Below, piece after piece: positions 1 to 8,547 of a DNA stretch of 64,000 bases (the stretch's first letter is position 1; every line of letters starts with the position of its first letter). Under the pieces are notes generated by a model. The model was not told the DNA's origin, did not search any database, and saw only the letters and a program-made list of their open reading frames with translations. The stretch comes from Hymenobacter sublimis (lineage in GTDB: Bacteria > Bacteroidota > Bacteroidia > Cytophagales > Hymenobacteraceae). The stretch lies in NCBI RefSeq assembly GCF_023101345.1, contig NZ_CP095848.1, forward strand, positions 4,490,001 through 4,554,000, read 5' to 3'. A program made the position numbers and the translations under genes.

Positions 1-479
1 TGATGGGCCAGCAGCAGATGCCCAAGTACTGGCTGCCCTGGCTGGTGGGCATGCCTGCCGAAAGTACCCGCGCCCTCTGCTCCCTGATTTTTGGGGGCGT
101 GCTGGAGCGGCTGCCGCGCCTACGGGTGGCCGTGGCCCACGGCGGTGGCACTTTCGCCACCACCATTGGGCGCATCGGCCACGGCTTCGAGGTGCGCCCC
201 GACTTGTGCGCTGTCGACAACCCAGTACACCCGAGCCACTACCTCGGCCGCTTCTGGGTCGATTCCCTGGTCCACGACCCGCGTCTGCTCGACTACCTGG
301 CCCAAACCATCGGACCCGACAAAATCACGCTCGGCACCGACTACCCTTTCCCCCTGGGCGAAGCCGTGCCGGGTGAGCTGATTCGCTCCTTGCCTTACCC
401 CAACGATGTGAAAGCTCGCATGCTGGGCCAGAACGCCCTGGACTGGCTGGGTCTGGAAGCCTCACGCTTTAAGCGGTGA
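1..479 (+). CDS. 2-amino-3-carboxymuconate-6-semialdehyde decarboxylase (ACMSD), C-terminal part
   Basis: The gene runs in from the left edge; about 159 residues of a family of roughly 330 are present. ACMSD decarboxylates the ring-opened product of 3-hydroxyanthranilate and so diverts the kynurenine pathway away from quinolinate and NAD. Two family landmarks are visible: HGGG followed eleven residues later by an Arg (catalytic His and substrate-binding Arg in characterised ACMSD), and GTDYPFPLGE, whose Asp is the last zinc ligand of the amidohydrolase fold. The Met codon at position 3 is internal: the first bases encode the second Met of a typical DMMG stretch. Kynureninase follows on the same strand, which supports the assignment. 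Confidence 0.88.
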   Translation, partial: MGQQQMPKYWLPWLVGMPAESTRALCSLIFGGVLERLPRLRVAVAHGGGTFATTIGRIGHGFEVRPDLCAVDNPVHPSHYLGRFWVDSLVHDPRLLDYLAQTIGPDKITLGTDYPFPLGEAVPGELIRSLPYPNDVKARMLGQNALDWLGLEASRFKR

Positions 480-576
480 GTTGGTTGAGTGATTTAGCGA
501 GTTATTGACTGAGTTGTTATGGCGAGGAGGCACGACGAAGCCACCTGTCCACTCTATGTAACCAGCGTAGTAAAGT

Positions 577-614
577 GACAAGCCCTTGATGTATAGTTGC
601 GTCGAGGGCTTGTC
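577..614. terminator. hairpin between ACMSD and kynU
   Basis: A 13-bp stem (577-589 with 602-614) with one G-U pair and a 12-nt loop lies 100 bases after the ACMSD stop. The U-tract is poor. It probably ends the ACMSD transcript. Confidence 0.55.
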
Positions 615-708
615 CTGTTTCAGGACGGATGGTGTCGCACTGCTCGCCATTGGCACCTACTCACAATTTCACCACTTCACAACTTCACCGCTGGTATCTT
701 TACTGCCG

Positions 709-1989
709 ATGACCTTCGAACCCACCCTCGACTTTGCCCGCCAACTTGATGCGCAGGACCCGTTGCGCGATTTTCGTCAGCAGTTTCTGATTCCGCCCGC
801 GCCCAACGGGGAGGAGTGCCTGTATTTCTGTGGCAACTCCCTGGGCCTGCAGCCGCGTACGGCCCGCGCCGCCGCCGAGCAACAGTTTCAGAACTGGCAG
901 CAGCTGGCCGTGGAAGGGCACTTCAAGGGCGAAACGCCCTGGATGCACTTTCATCAGCGCCTGGAGGCCGCTTCGGCTCGCATTGTGGGGGCCAAGCCCG
1001 TGGAGGTGGTCGTGATGAACAACCTTACTACCAACCTGCACCTGCTGCTGATATCCTTCTACCAGCCCACGGCTACCCGCTACAAGGTGCTGATGGAAGG
1101 CGGCGCTTTTCCCTCCGACCAATACGCCCTGGAAACTCAGGTGCGCATGCGCGGCCTCGACCCCGACGAAGCCCTGGTGGAGCTAACGCCCCGCCCCGGC
1201 GAGCATACCCTGCGTACCGAGGACATTCTGGCCAAAATCGAGGAGCTGGGCGATTCGCTGGCTACCGTGCTCATGGGCGGCATCAACTACTACACCGGTC
1301 AGGTGTACGACATGGCTGCCATTACCCGGGCCGGCCACGCCGTGGGGGCTATGGTGGGCTTCGACCTGGCCCACGCCGCTGGCAACATCCCGCTGCACCT
1401 GCACGACTGGGACGTGGATTTCGCCTGCTGGTGTTCCTATAAGTACCTGAACTCCGGCCCCGGGGGCGTGTCCGGGGCGTTTGTGCACGAGCGGTTTGCC
1501 GACCAGCCCGAGCTGGTGCGCCTGGCTGGCTGGTGGGGCTACGATGAGAAGGAGCGCTTCAAGATGAAAAAGGGCTTCCGGCCCATGCGTGGGGCAGCCG
1601 GCTGGCAGCTTTCCAACGGGGCCATCCTGACGATGGCCGTGCACGAAGCGGCCCTAGCCATTCACGAAGCCGCTGGTGGCATGGAGGCTCTGCGCCGCAA
1701 AAGCGAGCTGCTGACGGGCTACCTAGAGTTTCTCATCACCCGCCTCAACTTACCCAAAACCCGCCTCGAAATCATTACCCCCCAGGACCCTGCCCAGCGC
1801 GGTTGTCAGCTTTCCTTGCTAGTACACCAGGGCGGCCGCGACCTATTTGAGCACCTGATGGCCGTAGGCGTTATCGGCGACTGGCGGGAGCCCAACGTGA
1901 TTCGGCTGGCGCCCGTGCCGCTCTACAATACCTTCGAGGATGTGTACCGGGTAGGGGTGGTGCTGGCCGAGTGGGCCGGCCGCAACTAA
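709..1989 (+). CDS. kynU: kynureninase
   Basis: PLP-dependent hydrolase that cleaves kynurenine to anthranilate and 3-hydroxykynurenine to 3-hydroxyanthranilate, releasing alanine. The product is 426 residues, the usual length for the family. The PLP-binding Lys is K245 in the motif SYKYLNSGPGG, and the phosphate-binding region NNLTTNLH is near residue 104. The frame is open further upstream, but the conserved protein begins at the ATG at 709 (MTFEPTLDFARQ), so that start is chosen. A TATCTTTA box at 695-702 lies so close that the mRNA may have almost no leader; this is inference. Neighbours ACMSD and kmo belong to the same pathway. Confidence 0.95.
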   Translation: MTFEPTLDFARQLDAQDPLRDFRQQFLIPPAPNGEECLYFCGNSLGLQPRTARAAAEQQFQNWQQLAVEGHFKGETPWMHFHQRLEAASARIVGAKPVEVVVMNNLTTNLHLLLISFYQPTATRYKVLMEGGAFPSDQYALETQVRMRGLDPDEALVELTPRPGEHTLRTEDILAKIEELGDSLATVLMGGINYYTGQVYDMAAITRAGHAVGAMVGFDLAHAAGNIPLHLHDWDVDFACWCSYKYLNSGPGGVSGAFVHERFADQPELVRLAGWWGYDEKERFKMKKGFRPMRGAAGWQLSNGAILTMAVHEAALAIHEAAGGMEALRRKSELLTGYLEFLITRLNLPKTRLEIITPQDPAQRGCQLSLLVHQGGRDLFEHLMAVGVIGDWREPNVIRLAPVPLYNTFEDVYRVGVVLAEWAGRN

Positions 1990-2097
1990 TAACACAATTT
2001 GGTGCCGGCGGGGAAGTTTTTCACTGGTAGGCGTTGTTATCCGTAGAGGGAAAAGCTTTCCAGCTGTTCTAGTTTCTGAATTAAGCACTACCCAATC

Positions 2098-2772
2098 ATG
2101 GCCGAAGACTTCGCGGCGAAAATGAGCCGTAAAACCGACGCCGAGCTGCGCGACTACGTGGCAAACCGCTACCAGTATCGGGAGGAAGCCGTGCTGGCCG
2201 CCCTGGAGGAGCTGGCCCAGCGCGGTATGCCCGAACCGGGCGCGGCCTCCATCATTCAGGAATTGCAGGTTAGCCAGCAGGTAACCAACGAGCGGGAGCA
2301 GGCAGCCCGGGAGCGGGAAGCCGAGAACGAGCTGGCCCGGCGGCGCATGCGCGGCGACTACCCCGAGGAAGCCGAAGAAACTGGTCCGGCCCTGTATTCG
2401 CCCAGCACCATCACCATTTTTTCCGTGTTGTTCAGCATGGCGGCCGGCGGCGTGCTGCTGGCTCTGAACCTGCGGGCCCTGCGCCGCTTCGGAAAATCGT
2501 GGCTGGTGATTGGCTTTGTGGTGGCTTACGTGGCGGGCACTCACTTTGCGTTGCAGTGGCTGCAGCAGCAATATGGCAACCAATACATGTGGCTGGGCTC
2601 GGTGTTTAACATTGTGGCCATCGTCTTATATAACGTGGTTTTCTGGCCCCGCTACATCGGGCTGACGCCGTACCGAAGCCGTCCGTGGGGCGGGGCGCTG
2701 CTGGTATGCGGTCTGATTACGCTGGTTTACGCCATTCTGTACGTGCGCTTTGGCCTGAATCCTACCCTGTAG
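2098..2772 (+). CDS. four-TM membrane protein of unknown function
   Basis: The product is 224 residues. The first 95 residues are hydrophilic, charged and probably helical (rich in Glu, Arg, Ala), followed by about four hydrophobic segments (near 103-122, 132-150, 160-180 and 198-217). I do not recognise a family. The ATG at 2098 gives a compact cytoplasmic head before the membrane domain. The stop is six bases before the AlkB-like gene, so the two are very probably co-transcribed. The N-terminal sequence resembles charged helices of unnamed Bacteroidota membrane proteins, but no function can be claimed. Confidence 0.8.
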   Translation: MAEDFAAKMSRKTDAELRDYVANRYQYREEAVLAALEELAQRGMPEPGAASIIQELQVSQQVTNEREQAAREREAENELARRRMRGDYPEEAEETGPALYSPSTITIFSVLFSMAAGGVLLALNLRALRRFGKSWLVIGFVVAYVAGTHFALQWLQQQYGNQYMWLGSVFNIVAIVLYNVVFWPRYIGLTPYRSRPWGGALLVCGLITLVYAILYVRFGLNPTL

Positions 2773-2778
2773 TAAGGC

Positions 2779-3384
2779 GTGAAGCACGGGTTAACCTCTA
2801 TTCCGCTGCCCGCCGCCGATTTACTTTTTGATCCGGCTTTCCTACCCCTAGCGCAGGCAAACGCCTTGCTGACGGAGCTAACGAATACCACCCCCTGGCG
2901 GCACGAAACTATTAGGCTTTTCGGCCGCGAGGTGCTGCAGCCCCGGCTCACGGCCTGGCACGGCGACCCGGGCGCCGCCTACCAGTACTCCGGCTTGCAG
3001 CTACAACCCCAGCCCTGGAGCCCGGCGCTACGTAACCTGCGCCAGCGGGTAGAAGCTGCCGCCGGCGCTTCCTTTAATAGCGTGCTGCTCAATCTTTACC
3101 GTACTGGCCAAGACAGTATGGGCTGGCACGCCGACGATGAGCCGGAGCTTGGCCCCGAACCCGTTATTGCCTCCGTCACGCTGGGCGCTACCCGCACTTT
3201 TCGACTTAAGCCCCGCCATCCCCAGCACACGCCGCACGCGCCCCTGAGTATCCCGCTCACGTCGGGTAGCCTGCTACTTATGCGCGGCCCCACCCAACAG
3301 CACTGGCTGCACGCCCTGCCGAAAACCACCCGCCCGGTCGGCCCTCGGCTGAACCTTACGTTTCGGCAGGTGGCGGTGAAATAG
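2779..3384 (+). CDS. AlkB-type 2-oxoglutarate/Fe(II)-dependent dioxygenase
   Basis: Family members oxidatively remove alkyl groups from DNA or RNA bases. The product is 201 residues and matches the AlkB core: iron ligands H117 and D119 in WHADDE, H178 in HWLHALPK, then the 2-oxoglutarate-binding Arg pattern PRLNLTFR near the C-terminus. The RTFRLK stretch lies between these elements as in bacterial ALKBH2/3-like proteins. The start is GTG at 2779: an in-frame stop sits six bases upstream and there is no nearby ATG. It follows the membrane protein gene by six bases. It converges with the TonB receptor gene, with a bidirectional terminator in between. Confidence 0.9.
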   Translation: MKHGLTSIPLPAADLLFDPAFLPLAQANALLTELTNTTPWRHETIRLFGREVLQPRLTAWHGDPGAAYQYSGLQLQPQPWSPALRNLRQRVEAAAGASFNSVLLNLYRTGQDSMGWHADDEPELGPEPVIASVTLGATRTFRLKPRHPQHTPHAPLSIPLTSGSLLLMRGPTQQHWLHALPKTTRPVGPRLNLTFRQVAVK

Positions 3385-3480
3385 GGAGGCAGTAAGGTGA
3401 TGATGTATCGTCTTGTCTTCTTACCTAACCGCACGAGCAGGCAGCGAGGAAGTGAGGTAGCAGCCAAGTCCCGTAAGCCA

Positions 3481-3527
3481 ACGCAAAAAGCGCGGTCTTC
3501 CTACCCGGAAGGCCGCGCTTTTTGCGT
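3481..3527. terminator. bidirectional terminator between the alkB-like gene and the TonB receptor gene
   Basis: A 21-bp stem (3481-3501 with 3507-3527) with one G-U pair and a five-base loop. The outer arms carry AAAAA and TTTTT, so it can act on both convergent transcripts. Confidence 0.88.
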
Positions 3528-3542
3528 TGCGTATGGCAGATC

Positions 3543-6182
3543 TTATTTGATATCCAGCTGTACGCCTACGTACACCAACCGCCCAATTTGAGGGCCGCCG
3601 TATACTTGAATGTTGTTGGCATTGAGCAGGTTAGAGGCGCCACCCTGCAGCGTGAGGCCCATTTTAGAGAAGCTGTAGCCCAAGTAGGCATCCATGGAGC
3701 TGTAATCGGAGAGCTGACCCACGGCGAAGGGTAGGCCGTATTCGTGGCCCTGGGCCCACCGGTAGTTCAGGGCGTAGCTCAGGTGCGAAACAACAATGCC
3801 GTTAGCGCCCACATTGTACTTGTGCTTGGGCGTGTTAAAGTAGGTCTGGAACTCCGCGTCCTGCACGTCGCTGCGGTCCTGCACGTTGAGGGAGTAGTTG
3901 GCCGCTACGTTCAGGAAGGGCGCGAAGGCGTAGTTTAGGCCCACGGCAGCACCCTGGGTGCGTACCTCCTGGTTGGCGTTGGTCCATACCTGCAGCATGC
4001 GGCCGGCAGCCGGCGTGGCAGGACGGCTGCCATCGGCGCTGCCCACAAAGCGCTGCGCCCCAATAAAGTCGTTGTAGTAGTTGCGGTAGTAGTTCACGTC
4101 CAGCACCAGCTTCTCGCTCAAGGCACCTTTGTAACCTACCTCATAGCTGCTCAGGCGCTCCAGTTCCAGAGCTGCCACGTTCACGGCCTGACCATTGGTG
4201 AGGCTGTAGCCCTGGAAACCATTACCAACGTTACCCAGCAGTAGCACTGGGCCCAGGTCTAGGCGGATGTACTGATCGAGCTGGGTGGGGGAGCGGAAGG
4301 CGCGGCCGTAGCTGGCGCGGAAGTTATGTTGGCGCTGGTTGCCGGCCGAGTACACGGCCGAAGCCCGGGGCGAAAACGCTGGCTTAAAGTTCTTGAAGGC
4401 GTCTAGGCGGCCGGCTAGGGCCAGCTTCAGGCGCTCGTCCAGCAGCTTTATCGTGAATTGCGCGTAACCGCCTACCTCGTGGTTCTGAATCCGGCCATCC
4501 ACGTCGGAGTAGAGGTTGCCTTGGGAGCCCAGGCGGAACTTGCGGTAGGCGGCCCCCACAATTAGGTCGGTGGTTTCGCCTAAGTTGACGTTGTACTGTG
4601 CGTTGCCTTCGTTGAGCAGGGAGCTGGGGTTGATGCGCGCGCCGCGGCCAGGGGTAGCATCCTGCACAATTTGCTCGCGCAGGGCCGTAAACTCAGCACT
4701 GGCGGGCGAAAGCTGCAAGGGCTGGGCGGCGGCCAGCGCTAGGGCTTGGGCATCGGCATCAGCTTTACCATCGCGCAGGCGGGCCGTGTTGTATACCCTG
4801 GCATACTCGCTGAAATAACGCTGAGCGTACGTAACGGGCTTGCCGTTGGCGTCGAGTAGGCCGGGTACCGGGGAGTTCTGGATAAAGAGCCCCAGGAAGC
4901 TCAAATCGTAGGTAGTGCCGCCAAAGTCCTGCACCGACTGGCCCCGCACAAACCACCGCTCGCCCTTTACCTCGCCGTGGTACTGGTTGGTGCCGAAGTC
5001 CTTGAGCCGGTAGCGGCTGGTGCTCTGGTAGCTAGCATCGCCTCGGTTGTAGTTCACCCCCACGGTCGCTTTGATGGTGCTGGTAAGCAGGTAGGAAAGC
5101 GAAGGATGTATTTTCAGCGACGTAGCCTTGTTGTCGTCGCCCACCAGAATTTTCTCCTCGAAGCCCGGCATAAAAGCGGTCCGACCGTTCAGCAGTCCGC
5201 CAGTGGGACCATACGTGACACCCACGTCGCCGTAGCGGTTCACGGCGTCGTAGCCCAGCGTAGAGCCCTGGGCGTTGTTGTTTTGCTGCACCCGGGTGCT
5301 GGTGGCGGCGTAGTTGCTGGCCAGCCAGTCGTTGGCTGTGAGGTAGGCGCCCGTAATTTTAAACGCCAGCTTATCTCCGATTTTCTTGGCGTAGCGCAGC
5401 TGTCCGTCAAAGAAGCTCCGCTCACCACCCCGTACCCGCAGGCTCAGCCCCTCACTTACGAAGGGGTCTTTGGAGTTTTGCAGCAACACCCCGTTAAAAG
5501 CGTTGGCGCCGTACAGAGCCGATGCCGGACCGTGAATGATTTCGATGCTTTCAATGTCCAGCTCGGGCAGGCCCGTGAGGTTACCGGCGTTGATGTTCAG
5601 CGAAGGCGACTGGGTATCGAAATAATCTGTCAGCTGAATCAGGCGCTCCGACTTGGCCGAGTTGAAGCCCCGGGTGCTCAGGGAGTTCATCAGCATGCTG
5701 GTGCTGTTCACGTCGATGCCCTTGAACTGGTTAAGGCCCACCTGCACATCGGGCGGCGGCAGCCGCAGGATCTGCTGGGAGGTTACTTTCTCTACCGTCA
5801 CGGGCGCCTGCAAAATGCCTTCCTCTACCCGTGAGGCAGAGGCAATTACCTCGTTGGTTTGGGTGGGGTTCACCTTAAGCTGCACAACTACCGCGTTGTC
5901 GGGCTGGGGTAGGGTTACCTCCCGGCTTTCGTAGCCCACAAATGAAACAGACAGCACCACGGGGCCCTGGTTAAAGTCGGTGCGCAGCAAAAACTTGCCT
6001 TCCCGGTTTGTGCTGGTGCCAACAAAAGTACCCCGAATAAATATCGTTGCTCCGGGCATCGGTTCCCCGGCCTGGTCCTGTACCAAACCAGCCACAGTCC
6101 CCAATTCCTGCGCAAAAGCTGCTGGGGTTGCCCCCAGTAGTATTCCCAAAATAAGAAGTAGAAAACGGTAAGGTTTTCCCAT
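3543..6182 (-). CDS. TonB-dependent outer-membrane receptor
   Basis: The product is 879 residues. A signal peptide ends near residue 25 (AAFAQE). A CarboxypepD-reg-like beta-sandwich follows at about 28-112 (VAGLVQDQAGEPMPGATI, typical of Bacteroidota receptors), then a plug domain (about 115-240, with IESIEIIHGPASALYGANAF) and a long beta-barrel ending in an aromatic/hydrophobic strand (VYVGVQLDIK). It imports an unknown ligand across the outer membrane using TonB energy. No SusD partner is adjacent, so it is not an obvious SusCD pair. It lies within the kynurenine-gene region but on the other strand; whether its substrate is related cannot be read from the sequence. The leader contains a promoter-like box fused to a hairpin (6210-6242). 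Confidence 0.93.
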   Translation of the reverse strand: MGKPYRFLLLILGILLGATPAAFAQELGTVAGLVQDQAGEPMPGATIFIRGTFVGTSTNREGKFLLRTDFNQGPVVLSVSFVGYESREVTLPQPDNAVVVQLKVNPTQTNEVIASASRVEEGILQAPVTVEKVTSQQILRLPPPDVQVGLNQFKGIDVNSTSMLMNSLSTRGFNSAKSERLIQLTDYFDTQSPSLNINAGNLTGLPELDIESIEIIHGPASALYGANAFNGVLLQNSKDPFVSEGLSLRVRGGERSFFDGQLRYAKKIGDKLAFKITGAYLTANDWLASNYAATSTRVQQNNNAQGSTLGYDAVNRYGDVGVTYGPTGGLLNGRTAFMPGFEEKILVGDDNKATSLKIHPSLSYLLTSTIKATVGVNYNRGDASYQSTSRYRLKDFGTNQYHGEVKGERWFVRGQSVQDFGGTTYDLSFLGLFIQNSPVPGLLDANGKPVTYAQRYFSEYARVYNTARLRDGKADADAQALALAAAQPLQLSPASAEFTALREQIVQDATPGRGARINPSSLLNEGNAQYNVNLGETTDLIVGAAYRKFRLGSQGNLYSDVDGRIQNHEVGGYAQFTIKLLDERLKLALAGRLDAFKNFKPAFSPRASAVYSAGNQRQHNFRASYGRAFRSPTQLDQYIRLDLGPVLLLGNVGNGFQGYSLTNGQAVNVAALELERLSSYEVGYKGALSEKLVLDVNYYRNYYNDFIGAQRFVGSADGSRPATPAAGRMLQVWTNANQEVRTQGAAVGLNYAFAPFLNVAANYSLNVQDRSDVQDAEFQTYFNTPKHKYNVGANGIVVSHLSYALNYRWAQGHEYGLPFAVGQLSDYSSMDAYLGYSFSKMGLTLQGGASNLLNANNIQVYGGPQIGRLVYVGVQLDIK

Positions 6183-6209
6183 ATCAAGAAAAATTACAAA
6201 AATGAAAAA

Positions 6210-6242
6210 AGCCCTTCCTACTCAGAAAGGGCTACAAATGTA
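6210..6242 (-). promoter_or_regulatory. TACATTTG -7 box running into a terminator-like hairpin, TonB receptor leader
   Basis: On the minus strand an exact TAnnTTTG match (6242 to 6235) is followed at once by a hairpin (stem AGCCCTT, 6233-6227 with 6216-6210) and a run of six T. The receptor ATG is 28 bases further on. The predicted transcription start falls within the left arm, so the structure may terminate read-through from upstream while a new transcript escapes it. Confidence 0.5.
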
Positions 6243-6368
6243 TCGGGTGGGGAGAGAATATCCTATGGTAATGAATTGATAACCTTGTAGTTGTTGTTTT
6301 TGCACAATTGTATTCCAGCATTGTTATACCCCACTTTAATGAGGCCTGATTAAAGCCTGATTCTAAGC

Positions 6369-6632
6369 TTAGTACCGTAAATCAGTTGGGCCGTACAGAA
6401 AAGGGCAGTCCTCGTCGCCAATGGCATAGTCGCCGAGGCGCAACACCGGTGGCTTTTGTGGGGTAGTATCTACGGAGCGGGTGAGTGGCTTGCGGGGGCC
6501 AACACCGCCGGGCTCGGTGCCGGTGCGCGCAGCCGCGTTTCGGACCAGGCGAATGTAGCGGGGCGTTGCCGGCCGATGATGGTAGCAGACTGCCCCAGTC
6601 AACAGGCGAGAGGTAGCAGGTTTGGCTGGCAT
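6369..6632 (-). CDS. small hypothetical protein
   Basis: The product is 87 residues starting at the ATG at 6632 (MPAKPATSRLL); it is basic and Pro-rich in the first half and acidic at the C-terminus (GDEDCPFLYGPTDLRY). Codon use is GC-rich at third positions like the neighbouring genes, which favours real coding. Upstream on the minus strand TTTG (6674-6671) and TAATATTC (6655-6648) are 15-16 bases apart and could form a promoter. I do not recognise the family. It precedes the TonB receptor gene on the same strand with a 187-base gap. Confidence 0.5.
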   Translation of the reverse strand: MPAKPATSRLLTGAVCYHHRPATPRYIRLVRNAAARTGTEPGGVGPRKPLTRSVDTTPQKPPVLRLGDYAIGDEDCPFLYGPTDLRY

Positions 6633-6779
6633 GGTGTCCGTGTTAATGAATATTAAATCGTTTAATAATTCAAAGGAAGCGAGCTTGCCGGCCCCGATTT
6701 TCCCTCTCCCGTTCAACCCTGGTATTCTGCCCGTTCAACCCCCTTGGATTCTCGGCCAATCGATACCAGCAGAATCGGT

Positions 6780-6787
6780 TACTTTCG
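6780..6787 (+). promoter_or_regulatory. probable -7 box of kmo (TACTTTCG)
   Basis: Differs from TAnnTTTG at one base and lies 45 bases before the kmo ATG. No convincing -33 element is visible. Confidence 0.35.
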
Positions 6788-6832
6788 TTTGTCTATCCGC
6801 TCCTTCCTGTTCCGCTTACTCCTGTGCGCCCC

Positions 6833-8206
6833 ATGGCCGAATTTGCATCTACTGCCCCTGAAACTGAAACCCTTACCGTAATGGGCGGCGGCTTGGTCGG
6901 CTCTCTGCTGGCGCTTTATCTGGCCCAGCACGGGCACTCGGTGGAGATGTTCGAGCGGCGGCCCGACATCCGGCGGGCCGGGCCCGTGGAGGCTCGCTCC
7001 ATTAACCTGGCCCTTTCCGACCGGGGGTGGCGGGCCCTGGAAGGGGTAGGCATTGCCGAGTCGGTGCGGGATGTGGCGGTGGCCATGCACGGGCGCATCA
7101 TGCACAGCGTGCAGGGCCAGCTCACGTACCAGCCCTACGGGCAGGAAGGCCAATCAATCTATTCGGTGTCGCGGGCGGGCCTCAACCGCCGCATGTTGGA
7201 CCTAGTAGAGCAGAACCCGCGCATTCGGGTGGCCTTTAACCAGCAGTGCCAGCGCGTTGACTTACGCCAGCAAACCATGGATGTACTCGATACGGAGCTA
7301 AACCAGAGCCGGACCGTTTCTTTTCGTCGTCTGTTTGGGGTCGACGGCGCCTACTCGGCCGTGCGGGCCGCCCTGCAGCGCACGGACCGCTTCAACTACT
7401 CCCAGCACTACCTCGACTACGGCTACAAGGAGCTGACCATTGCGGCGGCGCCCGGGGGCAGCTGGGCCCTAGAAAAGCACGCCCTGCACATCTGGCCCCG
7501 CGGGCAGTACATGATGATTGCCCTGCCCAACCTTGACGGCTCGTTTAACTGCACGCTGTTTTTCCCGTTTGAAGGCCCCGCTTCCTTTGCTGCCTTGCAA
7601 ACGCCCGCGCAGGTGCGCGCCTTTTTCGAGCAAGAATTTCCTGATGCCGTGCCGCTGATGCCGGAGTTGGAAACCGAATTCTTCGACAACCCAACCAGTT
7701 CCCTGGTAACTGTGCGCTGCTACCCCTGGACCTACCACGATGACGTACTGCTGCTGGGCGATGCGGCCCACGCCATTGTGCCGTTTTATGGGCAAGGCAT
7801 GAATGCCGGCTTCGAAGACTGCACCGTGCTGCACGAACTGCTCGCCCGGCATGGCCACGACTGGAACGCCATTTTTCAGGAGTTTCAGCAGGTGCGCAAG
7901 CCCAACGCCGACGCCATGGCCGACCTAGCCGTGTACAATTTCGAGGAGATGCGCGACCGGGTGGCCGACCCGCGGTTTCTGCTCCAGAAAAAAATCGAGA
8001 GCAAAATTTCCGCCCAGTATCCCAGCAAGTGGCTACCGCTGTACTCGCAGGTAACCTTTTCCCACCTGCCTTACGCCGAGGCCTGGGCCAACGGCCAGCA
8101 ACAGGAGCAGATCATGCAGCGGCTCATGCCCCATATTCAGTCAGAAGAGGACTACCAGCGGCCCGAGGTGCAGGCTTTGGTGGCGGCGGAGATGGAGCGC
8201 CGCTAG
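6833..8206 (+). CDS. kmo: kynurenine 3-monooxygenase
   Basis: FAD-dependent hydroxylase that converts L-kynurenine to 3-hydroxykynurenine with NADPH and O2. The product is 457 residues. The FAD-binding motif GGGLVGS is at about 18-24, followed by the conserved RSINLALSDRG stretch of KMO proteins; the second FAD motif GDAAHAIVPFYGQGMNAG is near residue 308. A GTG at 6824 is in frame, but the ATG at 6833 (MAEFAS) is the likelier start. With kynureninase upstream it makes 3-hydroxyanthranilate; the tryptophan dioxygenase and 3-hydroxyanthranilate dioxygenase genes are not in this window. Confidence 0.95.
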   Translation: MAEFASTAPETETLTVMGGGLVGSLLALYLAQHGHSVEMFERRPDIRRAGPVEARSINLALSDRGWRALEGVGIAESVRDVAVAMHGRIMHSVQGQLTYQPYGQEGQSIYSVSRAGLNRRMLDLVEQNPRIRVAFNQQCQRVDLRQQTMDVLDTELNQSRTVSFRRLFGVDGAYSAVRAALQRTDRFNYSQHYLDYGYKELTIAAAPGGSWALEKHALHIWPRGQYMMIALPNLDGSFNCTLFFPFEGPASFAALQTPAQVRAFFEQEFPDAVPLMPELETEFFDNPTSSLVTVRCYPWTYHDDVLLLGDAAHAIVPFYGQGMNAGFEDCTVLHELLARHGHDWNAIFQEFQQVRKPNADAMADLAVYNFEEMRDRVADPRFLLQKKIESKISAQYPSKWLPLYSQVTFSHLPYAEAWANGQQQEQIMQRLMPHIQSEEDYQRPEVQALVAAEMERR

Positions 8207-8547
8207 CATGAGATTGAATAAACACAGGATTCTGACTCCCTGCCGGCAATCCAAATCATTGGACAATTCGTTGGTAGGGGCAGCCCAATCCGGGAAAATA
8301 CGGTAGTAGGTTGGACAAGCTGAACCGGTACAACGGCTTCTAAAGGCTCTTTTGCCCCTTACCTAACTCCTGGTGTGTCCAAGAATGAGATAATAGGACA
8401 GAAGAAATACAATTAATTTGATTGACTACTCGAAGTAGAGTAGTTTAGCTATTCAAAACAGCACCGAACCGCTTGTCTGACAGGTACATCTTGCGTGTCA
8501 ATGGGTAGGGAGGTGGTACACGCTCTGGTTTCCTTTCCCCGCTCCTT
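8207..8547. other. intergenic region between kmo and the LytTR regulator gene
   Basis: No coding sequence is seen. A small inverted repeat with seven-base arms (ACTACTC at 8425-8431, GAGTAGT at 8438-8444) lies about 100 bases before the regulator and could be a binding site. No clear terminator for kmo was found. Confidence 0.4.

Noticed and set aside
4977..5834. Plus-strand open frame of 285 codons
   Set aside because: Antisense to the TonB receptor gene, with no family features.
6183..6368. Cobalamin or TPP riboswitch before the TonB receptor gene
   Set aside because: The conserved riboswitch core motifs were looked for and not found; only a simple hairpin with a T-tract is present.
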